Assembly: GCA_947589565.1 (NCBI GenBank)
Contig: CANQBW010000014.1
Span: 1-36,583, forward strand
Source: an uncultured Clostridia bacterium
GTDB lineage: Bacteria; Bacillota; Clostridia; Christensenellales; Borkfalkiaceae
Reading direction: 5' to 3'
DNA: 36,583 nt
This document shows, piece by piece, positions 1-9,700 of the stretch. Made by a program: the position numbers and the translations under genes. The notes under the pieces were generated by a model. It made no database searches and was not told where the DNA came from. It saw only the letters and a list, made by a program, of their open reading frames with translations. Numbering within the stretch: position 1 is the first letter of the stretch; every line of letters begins with the position of its first letter.

Positions 1-9
1 TATGAGAAA

Positions 10-40
10 AGGCGTGGCTTCACGCCACGCCTAATTCTCT
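10..40 (-). terminator. Hairpin with T-rich tail, minus strand
   Basis: A perfect 9-bp stem (10-18 with 24-32, arm AGGCGTGGC, 5-nt loop) is followed on the minus strand by TTTTCT. It lies about 70 bp beyond the end of the minus-strand LysR remnant, where that gene's intrinsic terminator would be expected. Confidence 0.55.
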
Positions 41-102
41 TTGAGCGGCGACTTACCTAAATTCCCTATGGGAACTATGGTAACCTCGTGCGCCGTTTCT
101 GT

Positions 103-387
103 CTACAATTCGCAATTTATAACTCTTTCACAGAGCGAAAGAGCTTTCTGTTGCAGGGTATTCAGTCGTTTGTTTTTATGATAGACAAGTTTATATTCAC
201 GCTCAAAATTGCAGCCGATGATCGTGATGGGTTTTAAAATTTTTCCGTTCAAGGATTCTCTCGACGCGCTCCCGTTCTCCCGTAAAAGCAAAGGATGTCG
301 GATCAACTCTTCAAGAGATATATTGTCGGCTACCTTATAATCGGGAGAAGCAACGGCGATCAGATGATCGCGAGCAATCCCCTGCAA
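103..387 (-). pseudogene. LysR-type regulator remnant (effector-domain pieces)
   Basis: The 94-codon open frame reads like pieces of a LysR-type effector-binding domain. It opens with DHLIAVASPDY and LLLRENGSASRE, typical of the middle of such regulators. It then jumps to ILKPITI and YKLVYHKNKRL, which belong near the family's C-terminus, so about 70-80 residues appear to be missing in between (an estimate from usual family length). There is no DNA-binding domain ahead of it on this strand. The only start is a TTG at the junction with the inverted helix-turn-helix fragment. Intact relatives are about 290-300 residues. I infer that this is the decayed body of a regulator once transcribed divergently from the chromate-transporter genes. 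Confidence 0.7.
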
Positions 388-512
388 CGATTCGTCATTT
401 GAAAACGTTCCTTGCGGTTTGCGATTCCGGCGGCATTACCAAAGCCGCAGAGGCTCTGCACATTGCACAGCCGGCAGTCAGCCAAACGATTTCGGAAATT
501 GAGAAATATTAC
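387..512 (+). pseudogene. LysR-type helix-turn-helix fragment, inverted relative to its body
   Basis: From 387 the plus strand encodes TIRHLKTFLAVCDSGG, then ITKAAEALHIAQPAVSQTI, the canonical N-terminal winged helix-turn-helix of LysR regulators. The homology stops after SEIEKYY, about 42 residues in, and runs into the chromate-transporter promoter. The first codon, ACG, is what normally follows the initiator ATG in this family; here the ATG is gone and GCA precedes it. The reading frame happens to stay open to 587. It lies back to back with the effector-domain remnant on the other strand, so the halves cannot form one protein. It is a gene fragment and is unlikely to be functional. Confidence 0.75.
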
Positions 513-533
513 TATTTTACTTATTTGTGTCAA
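506..533 (-). promoter_or_regulatory. Possible old LysR promoter, divergent
   Basis: On the minus strand TTGACA (528-533), a 16-bp spacer and TAATAT (506-511) form a plausible sigma-A promoter. It is interleaved with the plus-strand chromate-transporter promoter. Overlapping divergent promoters are typical of a LysR regulator and its target, which supports a former divergent arrangement. Confidence 0.45.
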
Positions 534-544
534 GCGACTATAAT
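516..544 (+). promoter_or_regulatory. Promoter of the chromate-transporter pair
   Basis: TTTACT (516-521), a 17-bp spacer and a perfect TATAAT (539-544) lie 40 bp before the first transporter start codon. The same -35/-10 pair with the same spacer occurs before lplA at 16903-16931. Confidence 0.7.
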
Positions 545-583
545 AGAAGCAGGATCATTGATCGAAAATGAAGGAAAATCGCA

Positions 584-1186
584 ATGAGAGAAAAAATCAA
601 AAAACTCTTTCAATTATTCTTTATCATGATGAAGATCGGTCTGTTCACGTTCGGCGGCGGTTATGCTATGATCGCCTTGCTTGAAAATGAATTTGTCGGC
701 AAGCGGCATTGGATCGACAATAACGAGTTTTCGGATATGGTGGCGATCGCAGAATCCACACCGGGACCGATCGCGATCAACTCGGCAACATTCATCGGAT
801 ACAAACAGGGCGGTATTTTAGGTTCCGTCGTCTCGACGGTTGGCGTATGTATTCCGTCCTTCGTGATCATATATCTAATATCGCTGTTTTTCAATGCCTT
901 TTTGGAGATCGGATGGGTAGCGGCGGCTTTTCGGGGGATCCAAGTCGGCGTCATTTTTTTGATTCTTTCGGCGGGGATAAAAATGCTGATCAAATTGCCC
1001 AAAACAGTTTCAAATATTTTGGTTGCGCTCGCCACATTCGTCTGCATGATCTTATTCTCGATCTTTGCCGTTGACTTTTCTTCGATCTTTTACATCTTGA
1101 TCAGTGCCGCCGTCGGGCTTATGATTTTCCTCATAAAGCAGATGAAAAACAGGAAAAAGGAGGGGGAAAAAGGTGATTTATCTTAA
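584..1186 (+). CDS. Chromate transporter, short-chain CHR family, first subunit
   Basis: This 200-residue membrane protein is one half-size member of the CHR (ChrA) family. The family signature FTFGGGYAMIALLENEF is at residues 22-38, and the conserved AESTPGPIAIN block follows at about 57-67. Several hydrophobic membrane segments follow, and the tail is basic and lysine-rich. Short-chain CHR proteins normally occur as adjacent pairs that act together. Known members export chromate or move related oxyanions, but the substrate in anaerobes is uncertain. The ATG at 584 is preceded by AAGGAAAA (571-578). The gene overlaps the next one by 14 bp, so translation is probably coupled. The neighbouring LysR regulator is destroyed, so its original control is probably lost. 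Confidence 0.93.
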   Translation: MREKIKKLFQLFFIMMKIGLFTFGGGYAMIALLENEFVGKRHWIDNNEFSDMVAIAESTPGPIAINSATFIGYKQGGILGSVVSTVGVCIPSFVIIYLISLFFNAFLEIGWVAAAFRGIQVGVIFLILSAGIKMLIKLPKTVSNILVALATFVCMILFSIFAVDFSSIFYILISAAVGLMIFLIKQMKNRKKEGEKGDLS

Positions 1187-1742
1187 ATTATTTCTTGTCT
1201 TCCTGAAAATCGGCGCCGTTTCCTTCGGCGGAGGATACGGAATGATCTCTCTGATCCGCGAGGAAGTTCTGTCGAATGCGTGGCTTACGGAAGAGGAGAT
1301 GATCGATTTTATTGCCGTTTCGGAGAGTACGCCCGGTCCCATCGCAGTCAACATTGCGACCTTTATCGGCTCCTCGCAGGGCGGCTTTTTGGGCGCATTT
1401 GTCGCTACGCTCGGCGTTGTGCTTCCCTCATTGATCATCATCATTTTGATTGCGGCTTTGTTGAAAAAAGTCCTGAAATATGCGGGTGTGCAAGCGACGT
1501 TGAACGGGATCCGTCCCGCGGTCGCAAGTCTTGTATTGGCTACGGCTGTGATCCTCTTCTTGAAGATCATTTTCGGCTTGCAAACCGTCGAAAGTTTCCT
1601 ATCGTTTGATTGGAAAGCGCTTGCTATCTTCGGAATTGTCGGTGCCGTTGCCGTTCTGTTTTCCATCGTTCGCAAAAGATCCTTTTCGCCTATCTTGCTT
1701 TTGATCCTTTCCGGGGGATTGGGTATGATTTTTTATTTGTGA
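1173..1742 (+). CDS. Chromate transporter, short-chain CHR family, second subunit
   Basis: This 189-residue membrane protein is the partner half of the CHR pair. SFGGGYGMISLIREEVL and VSESTPGPIAVNIATFIG match the motifs of the upstream gene, showing an old duplication. It has about five or six hydrophobic segments and ends at a membrane segment. It begins with GTG at 1173, directly after a very strong ribosome site (AAGGAGGGGG, 1157-1166) located inside the end of the first gene. The two probably form a hetero-oligomeric transporter for chromate or a related anion; the exact substrate cannot be read from the sequence. Confidence 0.93.
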   Translation: MIYLKLFLVFLKIGAVSFGGGYGMISLIREEVLSNAWLTEEEMIDFIAVSESTPGPIAVNIATFIGSSQGGFLGAFVATLGVVLPSLIIIILIAALLKKVLKYAGVQATLNGIRPAVASLVLATAVILFLKIIFGLQTVESFLSFDWKALAIFGIVGAVAVLFSIVRKRSFSPILLLILSGGLGMIFYL

Positions 1743-1780
1743 AAGACTTTGACTCCGCGCCTTCAACGACGCCCAACGAC

Positions 1781-1813
1781 GCCGCGCCGCCTGCATATAG
1801 CAGGCGGCGCGGC
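1781..1813 (+). terminator. 14-bp perfect hairpin after the chromate-transporter pair
   Basis: Arms 1781-1794 and 1800-1813 are perfectly complementary, very GC-rich (GCCGCGCCGCCTGC) and separated by ATATA. There is no run of T on the plus strand afterwards, so it may stabilise the mRNA end or act as an atypical terminator. Confidence 0.5.
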
Positions 1814-1843
1814 TGTTAACATGACACATTGATTAGGACGAGA

Positions 1844-2000
1844 CCCTTCGACTACGCTCAGGGTGACAAAAGGGCACGTCCCGTCGAAACTCAAGGGGAT
1901 TCTTACTTCGCCTAAAGGCTCGTGAGGCGCGTATGGATTCTCAATAAAACGACGCGCCTTCGACGACGGCCCCCTGCGGGTGCCTGCTCAGAATGACATG
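1844..2000. repeat. Dispersed intergenic repeat cluster A
   Basis: This non-coding stretch is a mosaic of short repeats seen elsewhere in the window. It contains CTTCGACTACGCTCAGGGTG (from 1846), a 39-bp unit at 1926-1964 matched by 23853-23891 with one mismatch, and a 39-bp unit at 1958-1996 whose reverse complement recurs at 36152-36190 with one mismatch. Arms GGCGCGT (1926-1932) and ACGCGCC (1952-1958) can pair. Reading frames crossing the area are repeat translations, not genes. Confidence 0.75.
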
Positions 2001-2096
2001 TCTGACACAACTATCCTCGAATGAAAGACCCCTTCGGCTTATTGTTGTGAAAACGAATAAGAGGATCAGACTATTCAAGGCAAACAAGCCCATTTC

Positions 2097-2134
2097 TTCG
2101 TCGAGAAAGATCGCGGAGCGAGCTTTTCGACGAA
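2097..2134 (-). terminator. Hairpin immediately after pgi (family TCGTCGA...TCGACGA)
   Basis: Directly beyond the pgi stop codon, TTCGTCGA (2097-2104) pairs with TCGACGAA (2127-2134), and the stem continues with AAAG/CTTT after a bulge. On the minus strand the 3' flank reads GAAATGGGCTT, nearly the same as the flank of the hairpin after gcvPB. It lacks a U-tract, so it could terminate transcription or mark or stabilise the 3' end. Confidence 0.5.
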
Positions 2135-2137
2135 ATC

Positions 2138-3556
2138 TTATATCACATATTTCGGATCGCTCTCATCATCCGAGAGTTCTTCGCGGAGTTTCTCGTATCC
2201 TTCCTTGCCGAGGAGGGCGAAGGTCGCCTGCTTTCCCGCCTCCACGCCGGGCTGGTCGAAGGCGTTGATCTGAAGCATCGCGCCCGCGTAGGCAGTCTGC
2301 AATTCGAACAAAAAGAGCACCTGTCCCAGATAAAAGGCGTTGACCTGGGGCAGACGGATGGTATAATTGAGCCTTCCCGCCTTTTTGAGGGCGTAGGCAG
2401 TCGCACTGTTCTCCGCCTGAATGAGTTCCTCCATCGTATGTCCGCCGAGGAAGGAAAGCTCCCCGTCCGCATATGTCTTCGAAATGGGCATCTTGGAGTT
2501 ATAGCTCTCCACGGAGAGGAAGGTGACCACCTTGTCGAAGGGACCTTCCGTATACAGCTGCACCTGCGAGTGCTGGTCGGTGACGCCGAGCGCCTTGACG
2601 GGCGTTTGCCCCACATTGCAGCTCTCCCCGGTGAGCCGTTTGTTCTTTCCCAGCGATTCCGCCCACAGCTGCGCATACCAATCGGAGAGATATCTGAGAT
2701 TGTCCGAATAGGGCATCATGACGCCGATATTTTTTCCTTCGCAGATCGCGATGTACTGCATGACTGCGCTCATGAGCGCGGGATTTTCGAATACATTGTC
2801 GCTTTTGCACCGATCATCCATGAATGCCGCGCCCCTCAGAAGTGCGCAGATGTCGCACCCCGTCACGGCTGCGGGGAGGAGTCCCACGGGGGACAGTTCG
2901 GAGAATCTTCCCCCCACGCCGTCGGGGAGGATATACCGCTTGACCCCGCCGAGTTTTTCGGAGAGCTTGACGAGGTTTCCCTTCTTCGCGTCCGTCGTGA
3001 AGATGAGATGGTCCTTGGGGTCGAGTTTCGCCTTATTGAGAAGGTCGAGAATGATGAGGAGCTGGGTCATCGTCTCCGAAGTCGCCCCCGACTTCGAAAT
3101 GACGTTGAAGCAGGTCTTTTTGAGGTCGATCACATCGAGCAGATCGCGCATTCGCACGGGGTCGATGTTGTCCTCGACGTAAAAGCGGGGGCCTCTTCGC
3201 TTCTGGCGGGGAAGTTCGTTGTAATGGAGATGTAAAAGGGCGCTCGCCGCCATCTGCGGCCCCAGCGCGGAGCCGCCGATCCCGAGCACAACGAAGGCGT
3301 CGAATTTCTTCCGGATATTTTTCGCCGTCTCGAGGATATCCTCCACGATCTCCTCCTGCGAATAGGGAAGTTCGGTCCAGCCCATCATCGCAGCGTTCTG
3401 CCCGCGGCTCTCTTGTACCTGCGCGAAAGCCTTTTTCGCACGGGTCTCTTCTTCGAGGATCCTCTCCTCGGAAATTCCCTTGTCTTTGAGGGCCTTTTTC
3501 GTCATATTCGTAAAATCCACCGTCACAGCCTGCGGGGAAATTTGTTTCTGTTTCAT
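2138..3556 (-). CDS. pgi: Glucose-6-phosphate isomerase
   Basis: This cytoplasmic glycolytic enzyme interconverts glucose 6-phosphate and fructose 6-phosphate. The 472-residue product has the family's two sugar-isomerase (SIS) folds. GIGGSALGP at about 92-100 and the phosphate-binding SKSGATSET at about 154-162 are intact. The signature GVTDQHSQVQLYTEGP is in the second half, and INAFDQPGVEAGK near the end supplies the C-terminal catalytic region. The frame is open for 30 codons upstream, but I chose the ATG at 3556 because AGGAAGGTGA sits just before it and the promoter lies at 3581-3609. It is a single-gene unit, divergent from the giant repeat-protein gene. Confidence 0.97.
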   Translation of the reverse strand: MKQKQISPQAVTVDFTNMTKKALKDKGISEERILEEETRAKKAFAQVQESRGQNAAMMGWTELPYSQEEIVEDILETAKNIRKKFDAFVVLGIGGSALGPQMAASALLHLHYNELPRQKRRGPRFYVEDNIDPVRMRDLLDVIDLKKTCFNVISKSGATSETMTQLLIILDLLNKAKLDPKDHLIFTTDAKKGNLVKLSEKLGGVKRYILPDGVGGRFSELSPVGLLPAAVTGCDICALLRGAAFMDDRCKSDNVFENPALMSAVMQYIAICEGKNIGVMMPYSDNLRYLSDWYAQLWAESLGKNKRLTGESCNVGQTPVKALGVTDQHSQVQLYTEGPFDKVVTFLSVESYNSKMPISKTYADGELSFLGGHTMEELIQAENSATAYALKKAGRLNYTIRLPQVNAFYLGQVLFLFELQTAYAGAMLQINAFDQPGVEAGKQATFALLGKEGYEKLREELSDDESDPKYVI

Positions 3557-3580
3557 ATTGCTCACCTTCCTCTTTTGTTG

Positions 3581-3609
3581 ATTGTAAAACATATTTTGCG
3601 GATTGTCAA
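3581..3609 (-). promoter_or_regulatory. pgi promoter
   Basis: On the minus strand a perfect TTGACA (3604-3609), 17-bp spacer and TACAAT (3581-3586) lie about 25 bp before the pgi start. Upstream of the -35 is an ATTCGA/TCGAAT inverted repeat (3615-3620, 3633-3638), a possible operator. Confidence 0.85.
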
Positions 3610-3692
3610 GCGGCATTCGATTTTTTTGATGGTCGAATTTTCGCAAAAAGAATTAAATTCAGGAAAAAATTTCCGAAATCAGGAAATTTTTC

Positions 3693-3721
3693 TTGACGAA
3701 ACCGCATAAAGGTGATAGAAT
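3693..3721 (+). promoter_or_regulatory. Promoter of the giant repeat-protein gene
   Basis: TTGACG (3693-3698), a 17-bp spacer and TAGAAT (3716-3721) form a strong promoter about 74 bp before the start codon. Just downstream of the -10 is the inverted repeat TGTCAT/ATGACA (3724-3729, 3738-3743), placed where a repressor could block initiation. TTCCGAAAT lies at 3671-3679. Confidence 0.8.
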
Positions 3722-3794
3722 GATGTCATAACAAAACATGACAGTATGATTCTTTTGTGATATAAATTCCTGATTCGTTGAAAGGGAGGAGAAA

Positions 3795-6700
3795 ATGGCG
3801 CGGAAAAAAGACAGCAACGTCCACGAGATCAAGTTTACGACCAAGGAGCACTCGGTCGAACTCTGCAAAGACGGCCGCAGGCTCAAGAAGAAAAAGCATT
3901 GGGATACCTCTTCCAAGGCATTCTTCATTCTCTGCATCTTCTTGATGGTGACGCTCGCCGCCTATACCGTCCTCGAATCCATTTCCCGCGCAAAGGGAAG
4001 AAACATTCTCGATCTCGACTACGGCTCTGTCAGCGTCCAGCCGCTCGAGGGGGAAAAGTATACCCCGATGAGCGACTACACCGCCGTGGACGTCTTCGCG
4101 CGGATCAACTGGACCTTCGCACACCAGGAGAAATGGTACAGCGAAATGCACGGCACGGTGGATACCGTCATCAAACAGAACGTCTCCACTTACAAAAAGT
4201 TCAATAACGGGATCCTGATCTCCGCCGATCTCACGAACAGCAGCCTCATCAGTAACGCGAGCGAGTTCTGCTATCTGCGCGACCAGGATATCGTCATGTG
4301 GAGAAAGGCGGCGGGCGGCGCCTCTACATACAACGGATTCGATACTCCCTGGCAGGAGGGGGATCCCTACCGCAAGATGACGATCAGCGGGGCGGACGGA
4401 TTCAAGGCGACGAACGGACTTCCCGCCTACGAGCTCTCCGTCTATGTCATCGAAGAGCACACCGTGCAGTCTGCGACTCCCATCGTGAGAGGGGAGGACG
4501 GACTGTACACGGTCACCTATACCCTCGTTCCCAACACCTGGGAGGAGGAAGACGGCGGCGGCAACCTCATCACGAAGGGGGCGACCGCCTATTATTCCAA
4601 TCAGATGATCTTTTCGGGCGGTCTTCCGGAACCGCCCAGTTTCCATTCTATCTCCTATACCCTCGTCTTCGATGAGGATTGGCAGGTCCATCGCACGGAC
4701 ATCACCGAGAACTACGACGCGAAGTACGGCCCCATTGCGGCAAACTGCGTCTATACGGCGACGACCGTCTACGAATACGGCACCGAACGCGCCGAATCCT
4801 CCGAGTTCGAGGACTACTTCCAGAACTACGCGGATGCGCCCATCGACAACAACGCGCCCGCCGAAAAGGTCCCCACCGCGGCAAATTGCCTCGCGGAGGC
4901 GTTCGGAAAAGTGCTCGCCGAGCCGACGACCCTGAACGTCGACCTCTCCTTCGGCGGAAATACTTACAATGGGATCGTCGATCTCGATATGAGCAAGACG
5001 GACATCTCTTCCATCGACCTTGCAAAGATCGAGGCAAAACTCAAGATCGGACCTCTGCAAGCATGGCTCAAGGAGGGCGACGCCTACCTCAATTACGGCG
5101 GGGCGAAGCTCAAAGTCAACATAAACGAACTCATCGATCTTCTCGGCGAATATCTGAAGGACGAGTCGGCGGAGGATCCCGACCTTCTCGCAGCCCTCGG
5201 CGACGGCACCTTCACCTATACCGATAAGACCGCCGAACTTCATTCGACGCTCCCGCTCGGAGACTTCTCCCTTCCCGTGAATTTCTACTTCCTTCTGGAC
5301 GGGGAGACGGTCTCTCTCGACAAAGTGACTGCGGACATCTCCTTGAAGGAGACGGAGCTTCATCTTCAGATCACCTATGGAGAAGAGAAACTTCCCGACC
5401 TTCCCGATCCGGAGAAAGAGGGCTATGCTCCCCTCGTTCCTTATGCGAAGAGGCTCATCGATCTCTTCTCCGCGGAGACCCTCCGCGCTCGGATCTCCTA
5501 TCAGAAGGACGATTTGAAACTCAAAGGCGATCTTTTGGTCAAACTCGACCCCATCTCCGCAAAGGGAAACCTTCTCGTCACCTACGGCGGTCAGACGAAG
5601 AGGGTCTCCGTCTCCTACCTTGAAAAGATGCTCTATTTAGAGCTCGATGGGATCAAGCTCTCCGCAAGCCTCGACGAGGCGACGCAGCTCCTTCAAAAAT
5701 ATGTCGACCTTCCCGCGGGGGAAAAGGTCGAGCTCGACATCGGGGAAATTCTCGGCAATGTCCTCTCCGAAGAATTTGCCTCCCTCATTCAAACGACGAA
5801 GGGGGAGAGCGATCTGACCGTCAGCCTCAAGGGAAGCGAACTTCTCGAAGCGTTCGGGGTGGACTTCTCTCTCGGCGACGTCACGCTTGGCGTCTCCGAC
5901 GAGGGACTCTCCGCTCGGCTTCTCGGGATCGAAGCGCTGATCTCGGAGGGCGAGGAATTTGAGATCGATACACAGGGGTATACTTCCGTTCTCAAATATG
6001 TGGACGGCCTCATTACCCTCTTCCAAAACGACGCTCTTCAAGTTACCGTCGACTATGCGACCGGAGATTTGAAAGCCCATGCGGACATCACCGTCGATAT
6101 CAAGGATCTGACCGCTGCGGGAAAAATCAAACTCGGTTACAGGTCCGCGGAAAAGACCTTCGACGTGCTGTTTGCGGAAGGCGTCGTCTACGTCTGCGCG
6201 GACGGGATCAAGGTCAGCGCAAACGTGAAGGCTCTTTCGGAACTTTTGTCCGATAAAATTTCCATTCCCGAGACCGACCTCGACGCCCGCGCCATCGTGG
6301 AGAAAATTCTCTCCCTCGACCTCGGCCGCGTTGCGTCGATCTCCGGACAGTCGGATACCCTCACGGTCGCCCTCAACGGCACTCTCCTCTTGCAGGAGCT
6401 GGGACTCGACTTCGACCTTGGCGAAATCACGCTTGAAGTCACCGGGGAGACCGTCAAAGCCCACGCCCTCGGCGCGAATATCAAAATTACAAAGGGTGAA
6501 TCCTTTGATCTTGACACCGACGGATATATCGAAATTGTCGGCTATGCGAAGGATCTCATCGAGCTCTTTAAAGACGGATATCTGAATGCGACTGTCAAGT
6601 ATGACGGCAAACTCTCCGTCGAGGGAACGGTTGATCTTGACATCAACACGCCGAAAGTCCAGGCGGATCTTACGCTTACATACAAAAACATCACGAAGAA

Positions 6701-9700
6701 TCTTAAAGTGATGTACATTGACGGCGAAGTGTATTTGAGTGTCGAGGGACTCAAAGTCAAAGCAAATGTCGAAGAGGCAGTCGAGCTTGTCAAGGAATTT
6801 GTCGAAATTCCTTCGACCGACGTCAATTCGACGGAACTTCTCGAAAAGCTTCTTGGCGCAAACTTCGGAGAACTTCTTGAACTCAAAGAGAGCAACGGCG
6901 CACTTGAAGTGACGATCCATGGCACGAAACTTTTGGAAATCTTGGGACTCAACTTCGAACTCGGCGACGTTGATCTCGAAGTTTCCGAAAGCGGGCTCAA
7001 CGCAAAGGCTCTCGGCGCAGACATTCAAATCACAAAAGGCAGCAACTTCGAGCTCGACACCGACGGATATATCGAAATCGTCGGGTATGCAAAGAATCTT
7101 ATCGAGCTCTTCAAAGACGGATATCTGAATGCGACCGTCAAATACGACGGAAAACTTTCCGTCAGCGGAAATATTCAACTTGATATCAACACACCGAAAG
7201 TCCAGGCGGACCTCAAGCTTACATACAAGTCCATCACGAAGAACCTTAAAGTGATGTACATTGACGGCGAAGTATATCTGAGCGTCGAGGGACTCAAAGT
7301 CAAAGCAAATGTCGAAGAAGCGGTCGAGCTTGTCAAGGAGTTCGTTGAGATTCCTTCGACAGACGTCAATTCGACGGAACTTCTTGAAAAGCTCCTCGGC
7401 GCAGACTTCGGAGAACTTCTCGAACTCGGAGAAAAGGACAACACGCTCGAAGTAACTGTCGACGGAACGAAACTTTTGGGAATTTTGGGTCTCGACTTTG
7501 AGCTTGGCGACGTTGATCTCGAAGTTTCCGAAAATAGTCTCAACGCAAAAGCTCTTGACGCAGAAATCAACATCACAAAGGGCAGCGCCTTTGAGCTTGA
7601 CACGAACGATTACATCGAAATTGTCGGCTATGCGAAGAACCTCATCGATTTGTTTGAAACCGGCTACCTGAAAGCAGATATTAACTATTCGGGCGAACTT
7701 TCTGTCAGCGGAAATATTCAACTCGACATCAACACACCGAAATTGCAGGCAGAACTCACGCTTACATACAAAAACATTACGAAGACACTTCATGTGATGT
7801 ATGTTGACAAAGAAGTGTATTTGAGCGTCGAGGGACTCAAAGTCAAAGCAAATGTCGAAGAAGCGGTCGAGCTTGTCAAGGAGTTTGTCAAGATTCCCGA
7901 AAACGACACGGATTCGACGGAACTTCTCGAAAAACTTCTTGGCGCAAACTTCGAAGAACTTCTTGCTCTCAACGAGAAAGACAACACACTCGAAGTGACG
8001 CTTCACGGCACGAAGTTGTTGGAGATTTTGGGACTCAACTTCGAACTCGGCGATGTAAACCTCGAAGTTTCCGAAAATAGTCTCAACGCAAAAGCGCTCG
8101 GCGCAGACATTCAAATCACAAAAGGCAGCAACTTCGAGCTCGACACGAAGGATTACATCGAAATTGTCGGGTATGCGAAGAACCTCATTGAGCTTTTCAA
8201 AGACGGGTATCTGAATGCCGAAATCAAGTATGACGGTGAACTTTCCGTCGAGGGAACTCTCAAACTCGACATCAACACGCCAAAAGTCCTGGCAGACCTT
8301 ACGCTTACATATAACAGCATTGAGAAGCAACTTCACGTCATGTACGAAAACGGCGAAGTGTATTTGGAAGTTGAGGGACTCAAAGTCAAAGCGAACGTTG
8401 AAGAAGCCGTTGAACTTGTCAAAGAGTTTATCGATATTCCTTCTACCGACGTCAATTCTTCCGAGCTTCTCGAAAAGCTCCTCGGCGCAAACTTCGAAGA
8501 ACTTCTCGCTCTCAACGAGAAAGACAACACGCTTGAAGTAACTGTCGACGGCACGAAACTTTTGGAGATTTTGGGTCTCAACTTCGAACTCGGCGATGTA
8601 AACCTCGAAGTTTCCGAAAACGGGCTCAACGCAAAGGCTCTCGGCGCAGACATTCAAATCACGAAGGGCGACTCCTTCGACCTCGACACAGAAAATTACA
8701 TCGAAATTGTCGGGTATGCAAAGAATCTCATCGAGCTCTTTAAAGACGGATATTTGAACGCAACTGTCAAATATGACGGCGAGTTGAAAGTCGAGGGAAC
8801 TCTCAAACTCGACATCAACACGCCGAAGGTGCAGGCGGATCTCACGCTTACATACAAAAATATCACGAAGAATCTTCACGTCATGTACGAAAACGGCGAA
8901 GTGTATTTGGAAGTTGAGGGACTCAAAGTCAAAGCAAATGTCGAAAAAGCAGTCGAGCTTGTCAAGGAATTTGTCGAAATTCCTTCGACCGACGTCAATT
9001 CGACGGAACTTCTCGAAAAACTTCTTGGCGCAAACTTCGGAGAACTTCTTGAACTCAAAGAGAGCAACGGCGCACTCGAAGTGACGATCCATGGCACGAA
9101 ACTTTTGGAAATCTTGGGTCTCAACTTTGAGCTTGGAGACGTCAACCTCGAAGTTTCCGACAAGGGTCTTAAAGCGAACGCGCTCGACGCTGAAATCAAC
9201 GTCACGAAGGGCAAAGAATTTGCGCTCGAGACAGAAAACTACATCGAAATTGTCGGATATGCGAAGAATCTTATTGAACTTTTCAAAGACGGATATCTGA
9301 ATGCGACTGTCAAGTACGATGGGGAACTCTCCGTCAGCGGAAATATTCAGCTTGATATCAACACGCCGAAAGTACAGGCAGATCTCACGCTTAAATATAA
9401 CAACATTAAAAAGCAGCTTCATGTGATGTATGAGAACGGCGAAGTGTATCTGAGCGTCGAGGGACTCAAAGTCAAGGCAAATGTCGAAGACGCGGTCGAG
9501 CTTGTCAAAGAGTTCGTCGAAATTCCCGAAAACGATACAGATTCGACCGAGCTTCTCGAAAAGCTCCTCGGCGCAGATTTCGAAGAGCTTCTCGCTCTCA
9601 ACGAGAAAGACAACACACTCGAAGTGACGCTTCACGGCACGAAGTTGTTGGAAATTTTGGGTCTCGACTTTGAGCTTGGAGACGTCAACCTCGAAGTTTC

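Noticed and set aside
387..510. A phase-variable invertible switch around the LysR helix-turn-helix
   Set aside because: I found no inverted repeats at the two boundaries and no recombinase gene in the window, and the effector domain has an additional deletion, so decay is more likely.
399..587. A 62-residue small protein carrying a helix-turn-helix
   Set aside because: The helix-turn-helix is a truncated LysR fragment, and its C-terminal third is translated promoter sequence of the next gene.
1926..1997. CRISPR array or insertion sequence in the repeat clusters
   Set aside because: There is no regular repeat-spacer alternation, no cas gene, no transposase and no clear target-site duplication; the units are scattered in both orientations.
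1993..2268. A small open frame in the spacer after the chromate transporters
   Set aside because: It runs through dispersed repeats into the end of pgi on the opposite strand; it has no ribosome site and an arginine-rich shadow composition.
5637..9635. A 1,332-codon open frame antisense to the giant gene
   Set aside because: It follows from codon usage in a repeated gene: each 543-bp unit lacks stops in this antisense frame, so the openness is copied. It has no ribosome site and its composition is unlike a protein.
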